Source: Porphyrobacter sp. CACIAM 03H1 (GTDB lineage Bacteria > Pseudomonadota > Alphaproteobacteria > Sphingomonadales > Sphingomonadaceae). From it: DNA of 64,000 nucleotides. The stretch's first letter is position 1, and the number at the start of each line of letters is the position of its first letter. The translations under genes and the position numbers were made by a program. The notes under the pieces were generated by a model. The model was not told the origin of the DNA and ran no database searches. It saw only the letters and a list, made by a program, of their open reading frames with translations. Positions 1 through 9,553 of the stretch are shown here, one piece after another. The DNA is taken from positions 2,480,764-2,544,763 of the forward strand of contig NZ_CP021378.1 in the NCBI RefSeq assembly GCF_002215495.1. The letters are read 5' to 3'.

Positions 1-9
1 TAAGGCCCC
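1..9 (-). tRNA. tRNA-Ala, 5' end only (cut by window edge)
   Basis: Read on the minus strand, the first nine bases of the window are GGGGCCTTA. This is the usual 5' acceptor stem and start of the D arm of alphaproteobacterial tRNA-Ala. A promoter lies just upstream at 63-89. A tRNA-Ala next to the FYDLN protein and aroA is a familiar sphingomonad arrangement (from memory). Only nine bases are visible, so the isotype rests on the acceptor sequence and context. Confidence 0.5.
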
Positions 10-62
10 GAGCCAGTCATCATGCGAAGCAGAGCGTGGTGCCCTGCTCGCGGGAGGCGGCC

Positions 63-89
63 ATTATAAGGGCCACCTCCCCCTTGCAA
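63..89 (-). promoter_or_regulatory. Promoter of the tRNA-Ala gene
   Basis: The minus strand shows TTGCAA (84-89) and a perfect TATAAT (63-68). The 15-base spacer is slightly short, or 16 bases if CTTGCA is used as the -35 box. Transcription would start about 45 bases before the tRNA-like sequence at position 9. A consensus -10 fits a stable-RNA gene. It sits immediately downstream of the FYDLN protein stop codon. Confidence 0.5.
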
Positions 90-98
90 GCGAAAAAA

Positions 99-443
99 TC
101 AGTTTTCGTCGTCGTCGTCGTCACCGGTGCCGGTCGAGACGCCCAGATCGTCGTCGCCGCCGAGGTCGACATCGTTGTCGGGCGAATCGCCGTCCTCGTC
201 GATATCCTCGATGTCCTCGAGATCGCCCAGATCATCGTCGCCGCCCAGATCGGCATCGGCTTCGACATCAACCTTCTTCTCGGCTTCCTCGAAGGGAATC
301 GGCTGCTTGGACTTGAGAACGGGCTCGGGCGTCCAGGTCTCGCCGCACTCGATGCAGGAGACGGGGTCCTCCTTGCCGAGATCGTAGAAGCGGGTCCCGC
401 ATTTCGGGCAGGTACGCTTGGTACCCCATTCGGGCTTGGCCAT
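99..443 (-). CDS. TIGR02300 / FYDLN acid family zinc-ribbon protein
   Basis: A 114-residue protein of unknown function, common in Alphaproteobacteria. The N-terminal half holds a rubredoxin-like zinc ribbon with Cys12, Cys15, Cys30 and Cys33, and the family's FYDLGK motif near residue 20. The C-terminal half is almost only Asp, Glu, Gly, Ile and Leu. It contains the unit DLGGDDDLG twice and ends in a run of five Asp. The ATG at 443 is chosen because the zinc ribbon begins immediately after it; the frame is open much further upstream, but that stretch runs antisense through aroA. It diverges from aroA. Role unknown; a nucleic-acid or protein-binding adaptor is only a guess. Confidence 0.9.
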   Translation of the reverse strand: MAKPEWGTKRTCPKCGTRFYDLGKEDPVSCIECGETWTPEPVLKSKQPIPFEEAEKKVDVEADADLGGDDDLGDLEDIEDIDEDGDSPDNDVDLGGDDDLGVSTGTGDDDDDEN

Positions 444-620
444 GTGTATTCCTCGATTGGGGCCGACCCTTGGCGAAGGGCGGGCCTTGTCAGTGTCACG
501 AAATTCGAAGGGCGATTGATCGCAAAAATTGGGTCCCGGCAAGCTCTTTATCAAGAGCCGGGCGGGCAAACGCGGCGCGCCTTGCCAGAAGCGCGGGGCG
601 CTGTCAAAGACCGCCGCCTT
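444..620. other. Divergent intergenic region FYDLN protein / aroA
   Basis: 177 bases separating two divergent genes, so it must carry both promoters. I cannot assign a clear -35/-10 pair. It contains an imperfect hairpin at about 535-562, in which gctctt (543-548) pairs with aagagc (553-558) and flanking cccg pairs with cggg across a 4-base bulge. No T-run follows, so this is not a standard terminator. Confidence 0.4.
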
Positions 621-1940
621 ATGACCAGCCACCGCTTCACGTCCATGGGTCCGCTGCGGGGCGCGATCCGCGTTCCGGGCGACAAGTCGATCAGCCACCG
701 TTCGCTGATGTTTGCAGGCCTCGCGGTGGGCCGCAGCACCATCCACGGCTTGCTCGAGGGCGAGGACGTGCTGGCGACCGCGGCGGCGATGCGCGCCTTC
801 GGGGCGCAGATCGCGCGCGGGGAGGACGGCAGCTGGACGGTCGACGGCGTCGGGGTCGGCAGCCTGATCGAACCGAAACAGGCGCTCGACATGGGCAATT
901 CGGGCACCTCGACGCGGCTGCTGATGGGTCTGGTCGCGAGCCATGCCATCACCGCGACCTTCACGGGCGATGCGAGCCTTTCGGGCCGCCCGATGAAGCG
1001 CGTCATCGATCCGCTGTCGCTGATGGGCGCCAGTTTCGAGGCGAGCGCGGGGGGCACTCTCCCCCTGATGCTGCGGGGCGCGAGCCCCGCCGTGCCGATC
1101 ACCTACCGCCTCCCCGTCGCGAGCGCGCAGGTGAAAAGCGCGGTGCTGCTCGCCGGGCTCAACACCCCCGGTATCACCCGCGTGATCGAGCCCGTCCCCA
1201 CCCGCGACCATACGGAGCGGATGCTGACCGGGTTCGGCGCCAAGCTCGAGGTGGGCGAGGAGAACGGCGAGACAGTTATCGCCATCCACGGCGAGGCGGA
1301 CCTGCACCCGATGGACGTTGTCGTCCCGGGCGATCCCTCCTCGGCCGCCTTCTTCATGGTCGCGGCCACGCTGGTGCCGGGGAGCGACCTCACGATCATG
1401 AACGTCGGCCTCAACCCGACCCGCGCCGGGCTGCTCCATGTGCTGCGCCAGATGGGCGCCGATATCGAGGAGGTGAACCCCCGCGAGGTCGGCGGCGAGC
1501 CGGTGGCCGACCTGCGCGTGCGACATGCGGCCCTGACCGGCGTCGAGGTCGATCCGGCCATCGCGCCGAGCATGATCGACGAATTCCCCGTCCTCTTCGT
1601 TGCCGCCGCGTTGGCCGGGGGCACCACCCGCACGACGGGCCTCGAGGAACTGCGCGTCAAGGAAAGCGACCGCCTCGCCGCGATGGCCGCCGCGCTGACC
1701 GCCGCCGGCGCGCGGGTGGACGAACACGAGGACGGTCTCACCATTCACGGCACCGGCGGCGAGCCTCTGAGGGGCACGGCCAACGGGCGCGTCAAGTCGC
1801 TGCTCGATCACCGCATAGCCATGAGCATGGCGGTCGCGGGTCTTGTCAGCGCCGATGGGGTCGAGGTTGACGACATCAGCCCGATCAACACCAGCTTCCC
1901 GACCTTCACGGGCCTGCTCGCCGAGGCGACCGCGCGATGA
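621..1940 (+). CDS. aroA: 3-phosphoshikimate 1-carboxyvinyltransferase (EPSP synthase, class II-like)
   Basis: Catalyses transfer of the enolpyruvyl group of PEP to shikimate-3-phosphate, the sixth step of the shikimate pathway, in the cytoplasm. At 439 residues it has normal length. GDKS occurs at residues 20-23 and GNSGTSTRL at 92-100, followed by RPMKR, SAQVK, RDHTE, NPTR and KESDR. GDKx, SAQxK, RxHxE and NxTR together are the signature of class II EPSP synthases (CP4 type). However, residue 95 is Gly, as in sensitive enzymes, where CP4 has Ala. The ATG at 621 directly precedes the conserved N-terminus. The stop overlaps the next gene by ATGA, indicating translational coupling with the small membrane protein and cmk. 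Confidence 0.96.
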   Translation: MTSHRFTSMGPLRGAIRVPGDKSISHRSLMFAGLAVGRSTIHGLLEGEDVLATAAAMRAFGAQIARGEDGSWTVDGVGVGSLIEPKQALDMGNSGTSTRLLMGLVASHAITATFTGDASLSGRPMKRVIDPLSLMGASFEASAGGTLPLMLRGASPAVPITYRLPVASAQVKSAVLLAGLNTPGITRVIEPVPTRDHTERMLTGFGAKLEVGEENGETVIAIHGEADLHPMDVVVPGDPSSAAFFMVAATLVPGSDLTIMNVGLNPTRAGLLHVLRQMGADIEEVNPREVGGEPVADLRVRHAALTGVEVDPAIAPSMIDEFPVLFVAAALAGGTTRTTGLEELRVKESDRLAAMAAALTAAGARVDEHEDGLTIHGTGGEPLRGTANGRVKSLLDHRIAMSMAVAGLVSADGVEVDDISPINTSFPTFTGLLAEATAR

Positions 1941-2200
1941 ACACCCCGCTCGACTGGCCCAGCATCGTCGGCCTGTGCGGCACGGCCTGCATCATCGGCG
2001 CCTATGCCTATCTGACGCTGGCGAAGGCGACCAATCCCTTCCTTCTCCACGGCACCAACCTGCTCGGCGCCGCGCTGCTGACGGTCTCGCTGCTCTACCA
2101 CACCAACTGGGCGAGCCTCGTGCTGGAGTTCTTCTGGGCCTCCATCGCGCTGCTCGGGCTGGTGAAAGCGTGGCGCGGACGCAAGGAGGCGGCGGAATGA
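1937..2200 (+). CDS. Small CBU_0592-like membrane protein
   Basis: An 87-residue protein with about three hydrophobic segments (roughly residues 9-27, 34-53 and 58-77) and a short basic C-terminus. It resembles the CBU_0592-like small integral membrane family, whose function is unknown. It overlaps aroA by four bases (ATGA) and cmk by four bases (ATGA), so the three genes form a tight, translationally coupled operon. I assign the family from the hydrophobic pattern and length, with no searched homology. Confidence 0.75.
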   Translation: MNTPLDWPSIVGLCGTACIIGAYAYLTLAKATNPFLLHGTNLLGAALLTVSLLYHTNWASLVLEFFWASIALLGLVKAWRGRKEAAE

Positions 2201-2817
2201 TCATCGCGGTCGACGGCCCCACCGCCAGTGGCAAGGGCACCATCGCCAAGGCGCTCGCCGCGCATTTCGGCCTGCCCCATCTCGACACCGGCCTGCTCTA
2301 CCGCGCGGTCGGACGGCAGGTGCAGATCAACGGCACCGACCCTGACGATCCGCACGCGGCGCTCGCGGCCTGCGACTTCGCCGACGCCCTGCTCGAAGAC
2401 GACATCCTGCGTTCCGAGGAGGTCGGCGGGTTCGCGAGCCGCGTCTCCGTCCACCCCGACGTGCGCCACGCGCTTTACGAACGCCAGCGCGCCTTCGCGA
2501 CGCAGGAAGGCGGCGCGGTGCTCGACGGGCGCGACATCGGAACCGTCATCGCGCCCGAGGCGCAGGTGAAGCTGTTCGTCACCGCCAGCGTGGCCGAGCG
2601 CGCGCGGCGGCGCTGGCTCGAGATGACGGGTCGCGGGATCGCCGTCGCGCTCCCCGACATCGAACGCGACATCGCCGCCCGCGACGCGCGCGACATGGGC
2701 CGCAAGGATGCCCCGCTCATCGCCGCGCCCGATGCGCTCGTGCTCGACACCACCCATTTCGGCCGCGACGCCGCGATCGAGGCGGCGATCGAGGCCGTGC
2801 TGGCCCGCGCCGGCTGA
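2197..2817 (+). CDS. cmk: Cytidylate kinase
   Basis: Phosphorylates CMP/dCMP to the diphosphate using ATP; cytoplasmic pyrimidine salvage. The 206-residue protein begins MIIAVDGPTASGKGTIAKAL, with the P-loop GPTASGKGT at about residues 7-15, and carries LDTGLLYRAV and LDGRDIGTV, which are typical Cmk CMP-binding motifs. Length is near the 220-residue family norm. The ATG overlaps the previous stop. The aroA-cmk-rpsA order is widespread in proteobacteria, which supports the assignment. Confidence 0.96.
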   Translation: MIIAVDGPTASGKGTIAKALAAHFGLPHLDTGLLYRAVGRQVQINGTDPDDPHAALAACDFADALLEDDILRSEEVGGFASRVSVHPDVRHALYERQRAFATQEGGAVLDGRDIGTVIAPEAQVKLFVTASVAERARRRWLEMTGRGIAVALPDIERDIAARDARDMGRKDAPLIAAPDALVLDTTHFGRDAAIEAAIEAVLARAG

Positions 2818-2828
2818 GCCGGTTTTCC

Positions 2829-2857
2829 TTGCTTTTCGCGCAGGCCTCGCCTAGGCG
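2829..2857 (+). promoter_or_regulatory. Candidate rpsA promoter
   Basis: TTGCTT (2829-2834), a 17-base spacer and TAGGCG (2852-2857). The same -10 hexamer and spacing recur upstream of purB. Start of transcription near 2864 would give rpsA an untranslated leader of roughly 165 bases. A long leader is interesting because rpsA is autogenously controlled in enterobacteria. Confidence 0.45.
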
Positions 2858-3031
2858 CGGCCCCGTTCTCGCAATCATCCAAGGTTGAAGGAACCCTCGC
2901 GTCCGGCATGGGGCCGCGCGGGGAAGTCTGCCTCTTGCCCCGCCAGCCCCGGCAATGGTGCCTGGGAAGCGGAGAAAGACCCCGGAAAAACCGGTGGCCG
3001 GTAGCACAACGAAACAGGACCTGCTGACCTT

Positions 3032-4738
<1,707 letters not shown>

Positions 4739-4795
4739 TCGGGCAGCGCCCGCCCCGGCGGCGGGCGCCCCTTCCATCCGGCTTGGCCAAGAAAC

Positions 4796-4827
4796 AGGCC
4801 CGCTTGCGTTCCGCAGGCGGGCCTTTT
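4796..4827 (+). terminator. Rho-independent terminator of rpsA
   Basis: A near-perfect 13-base-pair hairpin. AGGCCCGC (4796-4803) pairs with GCGGGCCT (4817-4824), and the stem continues inward to a TTC loop. It is followed by TTTT. It separates rpsA from the glyoxalase II gene, whose putative -10 (TAAGAC, 4847-4852) lies just beyond. Confidence 0.85.
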
Positions 4828-4860
4828 CACGCGCCCACAACGCGCGTAAGACCCCCGCCC

Positions 4861-5616
4861 ATGATCCACGTTCACCAGTTCCCCTGCCTCAGCGACAACT
4901 ACGGCTATCTCGTCCACGACACCGAGAGCCACGAGACGGTGGCCATCGATACGCCCGACGCCAAGCAGTACCTGCTCGAGGCTGACATGAAGGGCTGGAA
5001 GATCACCCAGATCTGGAACACCCACTGGCACCCCGATCATGCCGGGGGCAACGCGCATATCCAGGAAGAGACCGGCTGCACCATCCTCGGCCCGGCCGAG
5101 GTTTCCGGCAAGTTCCCGCTCGACCGGACGGTGACGCATGGCGAGACCGTGATGATCGGCGGTGTCGAAGCGCACGTGATCGACGTCTCGGGCCACACCA
5201 ACGGACACATCGCCTTCCACTTGCCCGAGGCCGGGATCGCCTTCGTCGGCGATTCGGTCTTTGCGCTCGGCTGCGGGCGGATGTTCGAGGGAGAGCCCGG
5301 GCAGTTCTGGGACAGCCTGTCACGCATCAAGGCTCTGCCCCCCGAAACCCTGCTCTACTGCGCGCACGAATACACCGCGTCGAACGCGAAGTTCGCGGCC
5401 CATGCCGATCCCGGCAATGTCGCGCTGCAGGACTATATCGACGAGATCACCGCCAAGCGCGCCAAGGACGAACCCACCGTTCCCACCACGCTGCGCCGGG
5501 AGCTTGCCACCAACCCCTTCCTGCGCGCCGACGATCCCGACATGATGGCGCGCTGGGGCGGCAGCACCCCGGCCGAGACCTTCGCGGCGCTGCGCGCGGC
5601 CAAGGACAACTTCTAG
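4861..5616 (+). CDS. gloB: Hydroxyacylglutathione hydrolase (glyoxalase II)
   Basis: Hydrolyses S-D-lactoylglutathione to D-lactate and glutathione, the second step of methylglyoxal detoxification; cytoplasmic. The 251-residue metallo-beta-lactamase-fold protein has the metal-binding THWHPDH motif at residues 54-60, followed by the later His in SGHTNGH, Asp in FVGDSVFALGCGRMFEG, and CAHEYT with the C-terminal His ligand. Length is typical (250-255). The frame opens further upstream, but the ATG at 4861 starts the conserved MIHVHQFPCLSDNYGYL N-terminus. Four bases separate it from the next gene. Confidence 0.95.
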   Translation: MIHVHQFPCLSDNYGYLVHDTESHETVAIDTPDAKQYLLEADMKGWKITQIWNTHWHPDHAGGNAHIQEETGCTILGPAEVSGKFPLDRTVTHGETVMIGGVEAHVIDVSGHTNGHIAFHLPEAGIAFVGDSVFALGCGRMFEGEPGQFWDSLSRIKALPPETLLYCAHEYTASNAKFAAHADPGNVALQDYIDEITAKRAKDEPTVPTTLRRELATNPFLRADDPDMMARWGGSTPAETFAALRAAKDNF

Positions 5617-5620
5617 CCTC

Positions 5621-6598
5621 ATGCAGGCCCTCAGGGTCGAGCGGCTCTCGTCCGATCTCTCGGGCGTGACCCTGACAGACGTGCCCACGCCGGAGCGCCG
5701 CGCGGGTGAGGTCCGGGTGGCCGTGCGCGCCGCTTCGCTCAACTACCCCGACCTGCTGATGACCCGCGGCGAATACCAGTTCAGGCCCGAGGTGCCCTTC
5801 ACCAGCGGCCTCGAATTCGCCGGCGAGGTGCTGGAGGCCGACCCGGGCAGCGACTTCGCGCCCGGCGACAGGGTCATGGGCGGCAACAAGACCGGCGCCT
5901 TTGCCGCGCAGGCCTGCGTCCCCGCCGAGAGGCTCTCGCCCATGCCCGCGGGGCTCGACTTTCCTGCCGCCGCCGCGATGGGTGCGGCCTATTCCACGGC
6001 CTTCACTGGTCTGGTCGAGCTGGCCGACCTCAGTGAGGGCCAGTGGGTGCTGGTCCACGGCGCTAGCGGCGGGGTGGGCCTTGCCGCCTGCGACCTCGCG
6101 CGGGCGCTCGGCGCGCGGGTGATCGCCACCACCGGATCGCCCGACAAGGCGGAGCGCATCGCCGCCCTCGCCCGCCCCGAGGCCGTGATCGCCGCCGAGG
6201 GGCGCTTCCGCGAACAGGTCGCCGACCTGACGGGCGGCCACCTCGCGGACATCGTCTTCGACCCGGTCGGCGGCGACGTGTTCGACGAGTCGACCCGCTG
6301 CGTGGCTTTCGGCGGCAAGCTGGTGGTGGTCGGCTTCACGAGCGGGCGGATCGCCGACATCTCCACCAACATCCCGCTGATCAAGGGCTTCAGCATCGTC
6401 GGACTGCGCGCGGGCGAATACGCACGCCGCTTCCCCGAGCAAGGACGCGCCATCAACCGTGCGATTGCGAAGCTTGCCGAAGCGGGCGCAATCACCCCCG
6501 CGATCGACCGCATCCTGCCGCTGTCGCGCTGGCGCGAGGGCTTCGACGCGATGGCGCGGCGCGAACTGGTGGGCAAGGTGGTGTTTCAGCCCGGATAG
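5621..6598 (+). CDS. NADPH:quinone oxidoreductase family protein (zinc-free MDR)
   Basis: A 325-residue member of the medium-chain dehydrogenase/reductase superfamily. The N-terminal GroES-like domain (to about residue 120) lacks the zinc-binding Cys/His set, as in quinone reductases. The Rossmann motif HGASGGVGLAACDLARALGA lies near residue 150. Such proteins reduce quinones or act as enoyl-thioester reductases with NADPH; the actual substrate is unknown. It begins four bases after gloB and probably shares its transcript. Its 3' end overlaps the convergent flavoprotein gene by 13 bases. Confidence 0.88.
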   Translation: MQALRVERLSSDLSGVTLTDVPTPERRAGEVRVAVRAASLNYPDLLMTRGEYQFRPEVPFTSGLEFAGEVLEADPGSDFAPGDRVMGGNKTGAFAAQACVPAERLSPMPAGLDFPAAAAMGAAYSTAFTGLVELADLSEGQWVLVHGASGGVGLAACDLARALGARVIATTGSPDKAERIAALARPEAVIAAEGRFREQVADLTGGHLADIVFDPVGGDVFDESTRCVAFGGKLVVVGFTSGRIADISTNIPLIKGFSIVGLRAGEYARRFPEQGRAINRAIAKLAEAGAITPAIDRILPLSRWREGFDAMARRELVGKVVFQPG

Positions 6599-7194
6599 GG
6601 CGCATCCTTGAGCAGCCGCGCGAGGTGCGCGGCATTGCCGGCGACCATCGCGGCGGTCTTGGCGACCTTCTCAGGCACCTCGTCCAGATCCTTGAAGTCG
6701 GTGCTCCCCATCGCCTCGCCCACCCAGTAGCACGCTGCCACGGCGGGTATGGTCCAGCCCAGGTCGTTCAAGGACTGGAAGAGCTGCGAGGAGGCCCAGT
6801 GCGCCCCGTCCTCGTTCCCCACGATCGCCGCCACCGCGACCTTGCCGTAGCTCGGCATACGGCCCTGGTCGTCGGTCTCGGAAAGGAAGGCGTCCATCCG
6901 CTCGAGCACCCGCTTGGCGACGGACGACGCCTGCCCGAGCCAGATCGGGGTGCCGAACACGAGGACGTCGGCGGCGAGAATCTGCTTGCGGATCGTGGGC
7001 CAATCGTCGCCCTCGCCCTCGTCCGACGTCACCCCCGGCCTGACGTTGTGGTCGGCAATGCGGATCGGCTTACCGAGCGTCACGTCATGCTTCTCGAAGG
7101 CCTCGCGCAGCACGGCGATCATCGCGTCCGTCGAACTTTCGCGGGCGTCCGATGCGGCAAGCGAGCAATTGATGGCGCAGGCGGTGAGCGGCAT
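6586..7194 (-). CDS. Flavodoxin-like fold NAD(P)H-dependent reductase
   Basis: A 202-residue flavodoxin-fold (FMN reductase family) protein. An N-terminal beta strand leads into SLAASDARESST, a phosphate-binding loop-like segment. VFGTPIWLGQASSVAKRVLERMD (residues about 95-117, quoted here only as GTPIWLG and AKRVLERMD) is the characteristic flavin-site strand-helix, and AAIVGNEDGAHW follows. It probably binds FMN and reduces quinones, azo compounds or similar substrates; the substrate is unknown. The ATG at 7194 is preceded by AAGGAGA at good spacing, so I prefer it to the longer start at 7296. Its stop overlaps the convergent MDR gene. Confidence 0.85.
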   Translation of the reverse strand: MPLTACAINCSLAASDARESSTDAMIAVLREAFEKHDVTLGKPIRIADHNVRPGVTSDEGEGDDWPTIRKQILAADVLVFGTPIWLGQASSVAKRVLERMDAFLSETDDQGRMPSYGKVAVAAIVGNEDGAHWASSQLFQSLNDLGWTIPAVAACYWVGEAMGSTDFKDLDEVPEKVAKTAAMVAGNAAHLARLLKDAPYPG

Positions 7195-7297
7195 GGGGCG
7201 GGTCTCCTTCGCAAAGGAAGAAGAAGCTGCTTCCCGGCGCCTTTGTTTCGCCGGGACCGCCTGCCCGCCCCGCCGGCGCGGCAGGCCGTGCGCCACG

Positions 7298-7327
7298 AAA
7301 AAAGGGCGGCCCCGCAGGACCGCCCTT
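7298..7327 (-). terminator. Rho-independent terminator of the F0 ATP synthase operon
   Basis: On the minus strand AAGGGCGG (7320-7327) pairs with CCGCCCTT (7302-7309), followed by a T-run read from the A6 at 7298-7303. It lies just after the atpF stop and upstream of the flavoprotein gene on the same strand, so it insulates the two transcription units. Confidence 0.85.
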
Positions 7328-7350
7328 CGATGTTACTTCGAACGCGCCGC

Positions 7351-7881
7351 TCAGAGCGAGGCGATCACCTCGTCGGCGAGCCGCTTGTCGGCGGCACCAT
7401 CATGCGCACGCGCGATCAGGACCTTCGAGGCCGCGGCGGCGGCGGTCACGGCCTTGGCCTTGACCTCGGCAACCGCAGCGCGCTCAGCGGCGGCGATCTT
7501 GTCTTCGGCCATGCGCTGGCGACGGGCGACCATCACCTCGCTGTCGGCTTCGGCCTTGGCGAGGATCGCGTCGGCTTCCTCGCGCGCGCCTGCCAGCATC
7601 GCCTCGGCGTCCTTCTCGGCCGATGCGATCTTGGCGGCGTATTCGGCGCGCAGGGCCTCGGCCTCGGCGCGCAGGGTCTTGGCTTCATCGAGCGCGGCAC
7701 GGATCGCGGCGATCTTGGAATCGAGCCCGCCGGTGATGAGGCCGGGGACCTTCTTCCACAGGAAGACGCCGATCAGCACGGTCATCGCGAGGGCGACCCA
7801 CTGGTACGAATCGAGGCCCAGCACCCCCGGTTCGGCGTGACCTTCGGCCCCGCTGGCGAGCAGCATCAGAATGTCAGCCAT
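7351..7881 (-). CDS. atpF: F0F1 ATP synthase subunit b
   Basis: Peripheral-stalk subunit that ties the F1 head to the membrane a subunit. The 176-residue protein has one N-terminal membrane helix (about residues 28-46, ending in WKKVPG). A long Ala/Glu/Arg-rich coiled-coil helix follows with no other domain. The start overlaps the end of the b' gene by 8 bases. It is the last gene of the F0 operon and is followed by a strong terminator. F1 genes are not in this window, as expected for alphaproteobacteria, where F0 and F1 are split. Confidence 0.93.
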   Translation of the reverse strand: MADILMLLASGAEGHAEPGVLGLDSYQWVALAMTVLIGVFLWKKVPGLITGGLDSKIAAIRAALDEAKTLRAEAEALRAEYAAKIASAEKDAEAMLAGAREEADAILAKAEADSEVMVARRQRMAEDKIAAAERAAVAEVKAKAVTAAAAASKVLIARAHDGAADKRLADEVIASL

Positions 7882-8368
7882 GCGCCATCACCTCCTTGAC
7901 CGCAGCCTCGGCGGCGGCGGGTTCGACTTCGGCGCCAGCAACACGGGCGACGATGTCGCGTGCGGCTTCGGCGGCGACGCCCTCGATCTCGGCCATCGCG
8001 CTGCTGCGCGCGGCTTCGATCGCGGCCTCGGCTTCGGCAAGGCGGGCATCGAGCCGGCCCTGCGCCTCGGCAAGCTTGGCTGCACTGGCAGCGGCTGCCT
8101 TGGCCTTGGCCGCGCCGATCAGCTCCTGCGCCGCGGCACGGTTGGCATTCTCGCGCGAGCGCCAGGCCGCTTCCTCGGTATCGGCAGCGTCACGCGCCGC
8201 CTGCGCCGCGGCGAGATCGCCGGCGATCTGGTTGTCCCGCAGCTCCACCGTGCCGAGGATCTTGGGAACCATCCCGAGACCGACGACCACGAAGGTGAGG
8301 CCGAAGAACAGCAGCAGCCAGAACACCTGGCTCGACAGCGTCTCGGCGATTTGTTCAATCTGAGGCAT
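7874..8368 (-). CDS. atpG: F0F1 ATP synthase subunit b'
   Basis: Second, diverged peripheral-stalk subunit, found in photosynthetic bacteria and Alphaproteobacteria, where b and b' form a heterodimer. The 164-residue protein has a short N-terminal segment, one membrane helix (about residues 16-36, FWLLLFFGLTFVVVGLG) and a long Ala-rich coiled coil. Its position directly before b and after c is standard. The gene is also called atpF' or atpX. Confidence 0.92.
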   Translation of the reverse strand: MPQIEQIAETLSSQVFWLLLFFGLTFVVVGLGMVPKILGTVELRDNQIAGDLAAAQAARDAADTEEAAWRSRENANRAAAQELIGAAKAKAAAASAAKLAEAQGRLDARLAEAEAAIEAARSSAMAEIEGVAAEAARDIVARVAGAEVEPAAAEAAVKEVMAHG

Positions 8369-8454
8369 GGTCCGCCCTTGTTACCGGCAGTTCGCGAGAA
8401 GGGCGCCGGCACGCAGGCGAGGCATGGCCCCGCCCGCGTCCGGCGCGCCCGATC

Positions 8455-8679
8455 TTAGCGGAAGATCAGCAGAACGGCGATAACGAAGGCGAGCAGGCCG
8501 AGAAGTTCGGCGGCCGCGAAGCCGATGAACAGGCGGCCCTGCTGGCCGTCGGCGGCACCCGGGTTGCGCAGCGCGCCTTCGAGGAACGAGGCGAAGACGT
8601 TGCCCACGCCGAGCGCGGCGAGGCCGGCGCCGATAGCGGCGAGACCGGCACCGAGGAGAGCTGCAGCAGTTGCGTCCAT
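8455..8679 (-). CDS. atpE: F0F1 ATP synthase subunit c
   Basis: Rotor-ring subunit. The 74-residue hairpin has two membrane helices. The first carries the glycine-rich packing motif (G-A-G spaced repeats, residues 10-26), the polar loop is RNPGA (38-42), and the second contains the ion-binding carboxylate Glu58 in AAAELLGL. The residues around Glu58 look like a proton-type rather than a sodium-type ring. It sits between the a and b' genes. Confidence 0.96.
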   Translation of the reverse strand: MDATAAALLGAGLAAIGAGLAALGVGNVFASFLEGALRNPGAADGQQGRLFIGFAAAELLGLLAFVIAVLLIFR

Positions 8680-8743
8680 GATATCAAACTCCTTGAGTAA
8701 AATCTGTGTGATGGTGAGGGTTTCTAAGAGAGCCCGCGGGCTC

Positions 8744-9535
8744 TCAGTGAAGGTTTTCCGCGTCGTTGATGTAGAGCGAGGTCAGCAGCGCGAAGACATA
8801 GGCCTGGATCCCCGCGACGAGGATTTCGAGCGCGCTGATCGCGACCATCAGGACGAAGCTCGGGACGCCAACCAGCACGCCGGTGCCGATCCCGCCGCTG
8901 CCGCCGGCGATCACGAAGCTCGCCAGCACCTTGAGCAGGACGTGGCCGGCCATCATCGCGACGAACAGACGCAGCGCGAGGCTGAAGGGGCGGACCATGA
9001 AGGACACGAGCTCGATCAGGCTGATCGGCAGCGCGAGGAACGCGGGCGTGTTCGCGGGCCAGAACAGCGAGAAGAAGTGCAGGCCGTGCTTCCAGAAGCC
9101 GACGATCAGCACGATCGAGAAGCTCATGATCGCCAGCACGCCGGTCGCGGTGAAGTGGCTCGTGAAGGTGAAGGCGTGCACCCCCGGGATCAGACCGAGC
9201 GGCACCAGGCCGAGCAGGTTCCCGAACAGGATGAACATGAAGAGCGTGAAGATGTAGGGCACGTACTTGCGCCCGGCCTGGCCGACATTGGCCTCGAGCA
9301 GATCGTCGATGAAGCCGGTCATCGTCTCGACCGCCATCTGCCAGCGGCCCGGCACCAGCTCGCGCTTCATGCCGCCAGCGACGAACACCCAGACGAGGAT
9401 GGCGGTCACGGCCATCCACAGCGCGGAATTGGTGAACGCGATGTTGATCCCGTCGGCCAGTTGCCAATCGGACCCCAGCAGGGGTTCGATGGTGAACTGC
9501 TTCATCGGATCGACCTTGCCTTCTTCGGCTGCCAC
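8744..9535 (-). CDS. atpB: F0F1 ATP synthase subunit a
   Basis: Stator membrane subunit containing the proton half-channels. The 263-residue protein has about five or six membrane helices. The essential arginine is Arg189 in [14 protein letters not shown]. The start shown is GTG (9535), giving the [14 protein letters not shown]-terminus I recall for sphingomonad homologues. An internal ATG at 9505 with an AAGG upstream is a credible alternative (253 residues). A parS-like palindrome (9554-9569) lies just upstream. Confidence 0.93.
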   Translation of the reverse strand: MAAEEGKVDPMKQFTIEPLLGSDWQLADGINIAFTNSALWMAVTAILVWVFVAGGMKRELVPGRWQMAVETMTGFIDDLLEANVGQAGRKYVPYIFTLFMFILFGNLLGLVPLGLIPGVHAFTFTSHFTATGVLAIMSFSIVLIVGFWKHGLHFFSLFWPANTPAFLALPISLIELVSFMVRPFSLALRLFVAMMAGHVLLKVLASFVIAGGSGGIGTGVLVGVPSFVLMVAISALEILVAGIQAYVFALLTSLYINDAENLH

Positions 9536-9553
9536 GATCGAAAGATCCCCAAA

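Noticed and set aside
105..135. gtcgtcgtcgtc microsatellite-like tract
   Set aside because: It encodes the acidic Asp run of the FYDLN protein; coding low complexity rather than an independent repeat element.
535..562. Hairpin upstream of aroA as a riboswitch or attenuator
   Set aside because: A four-base bulge, no T-run, and no match to any riboswitch architecture I know.
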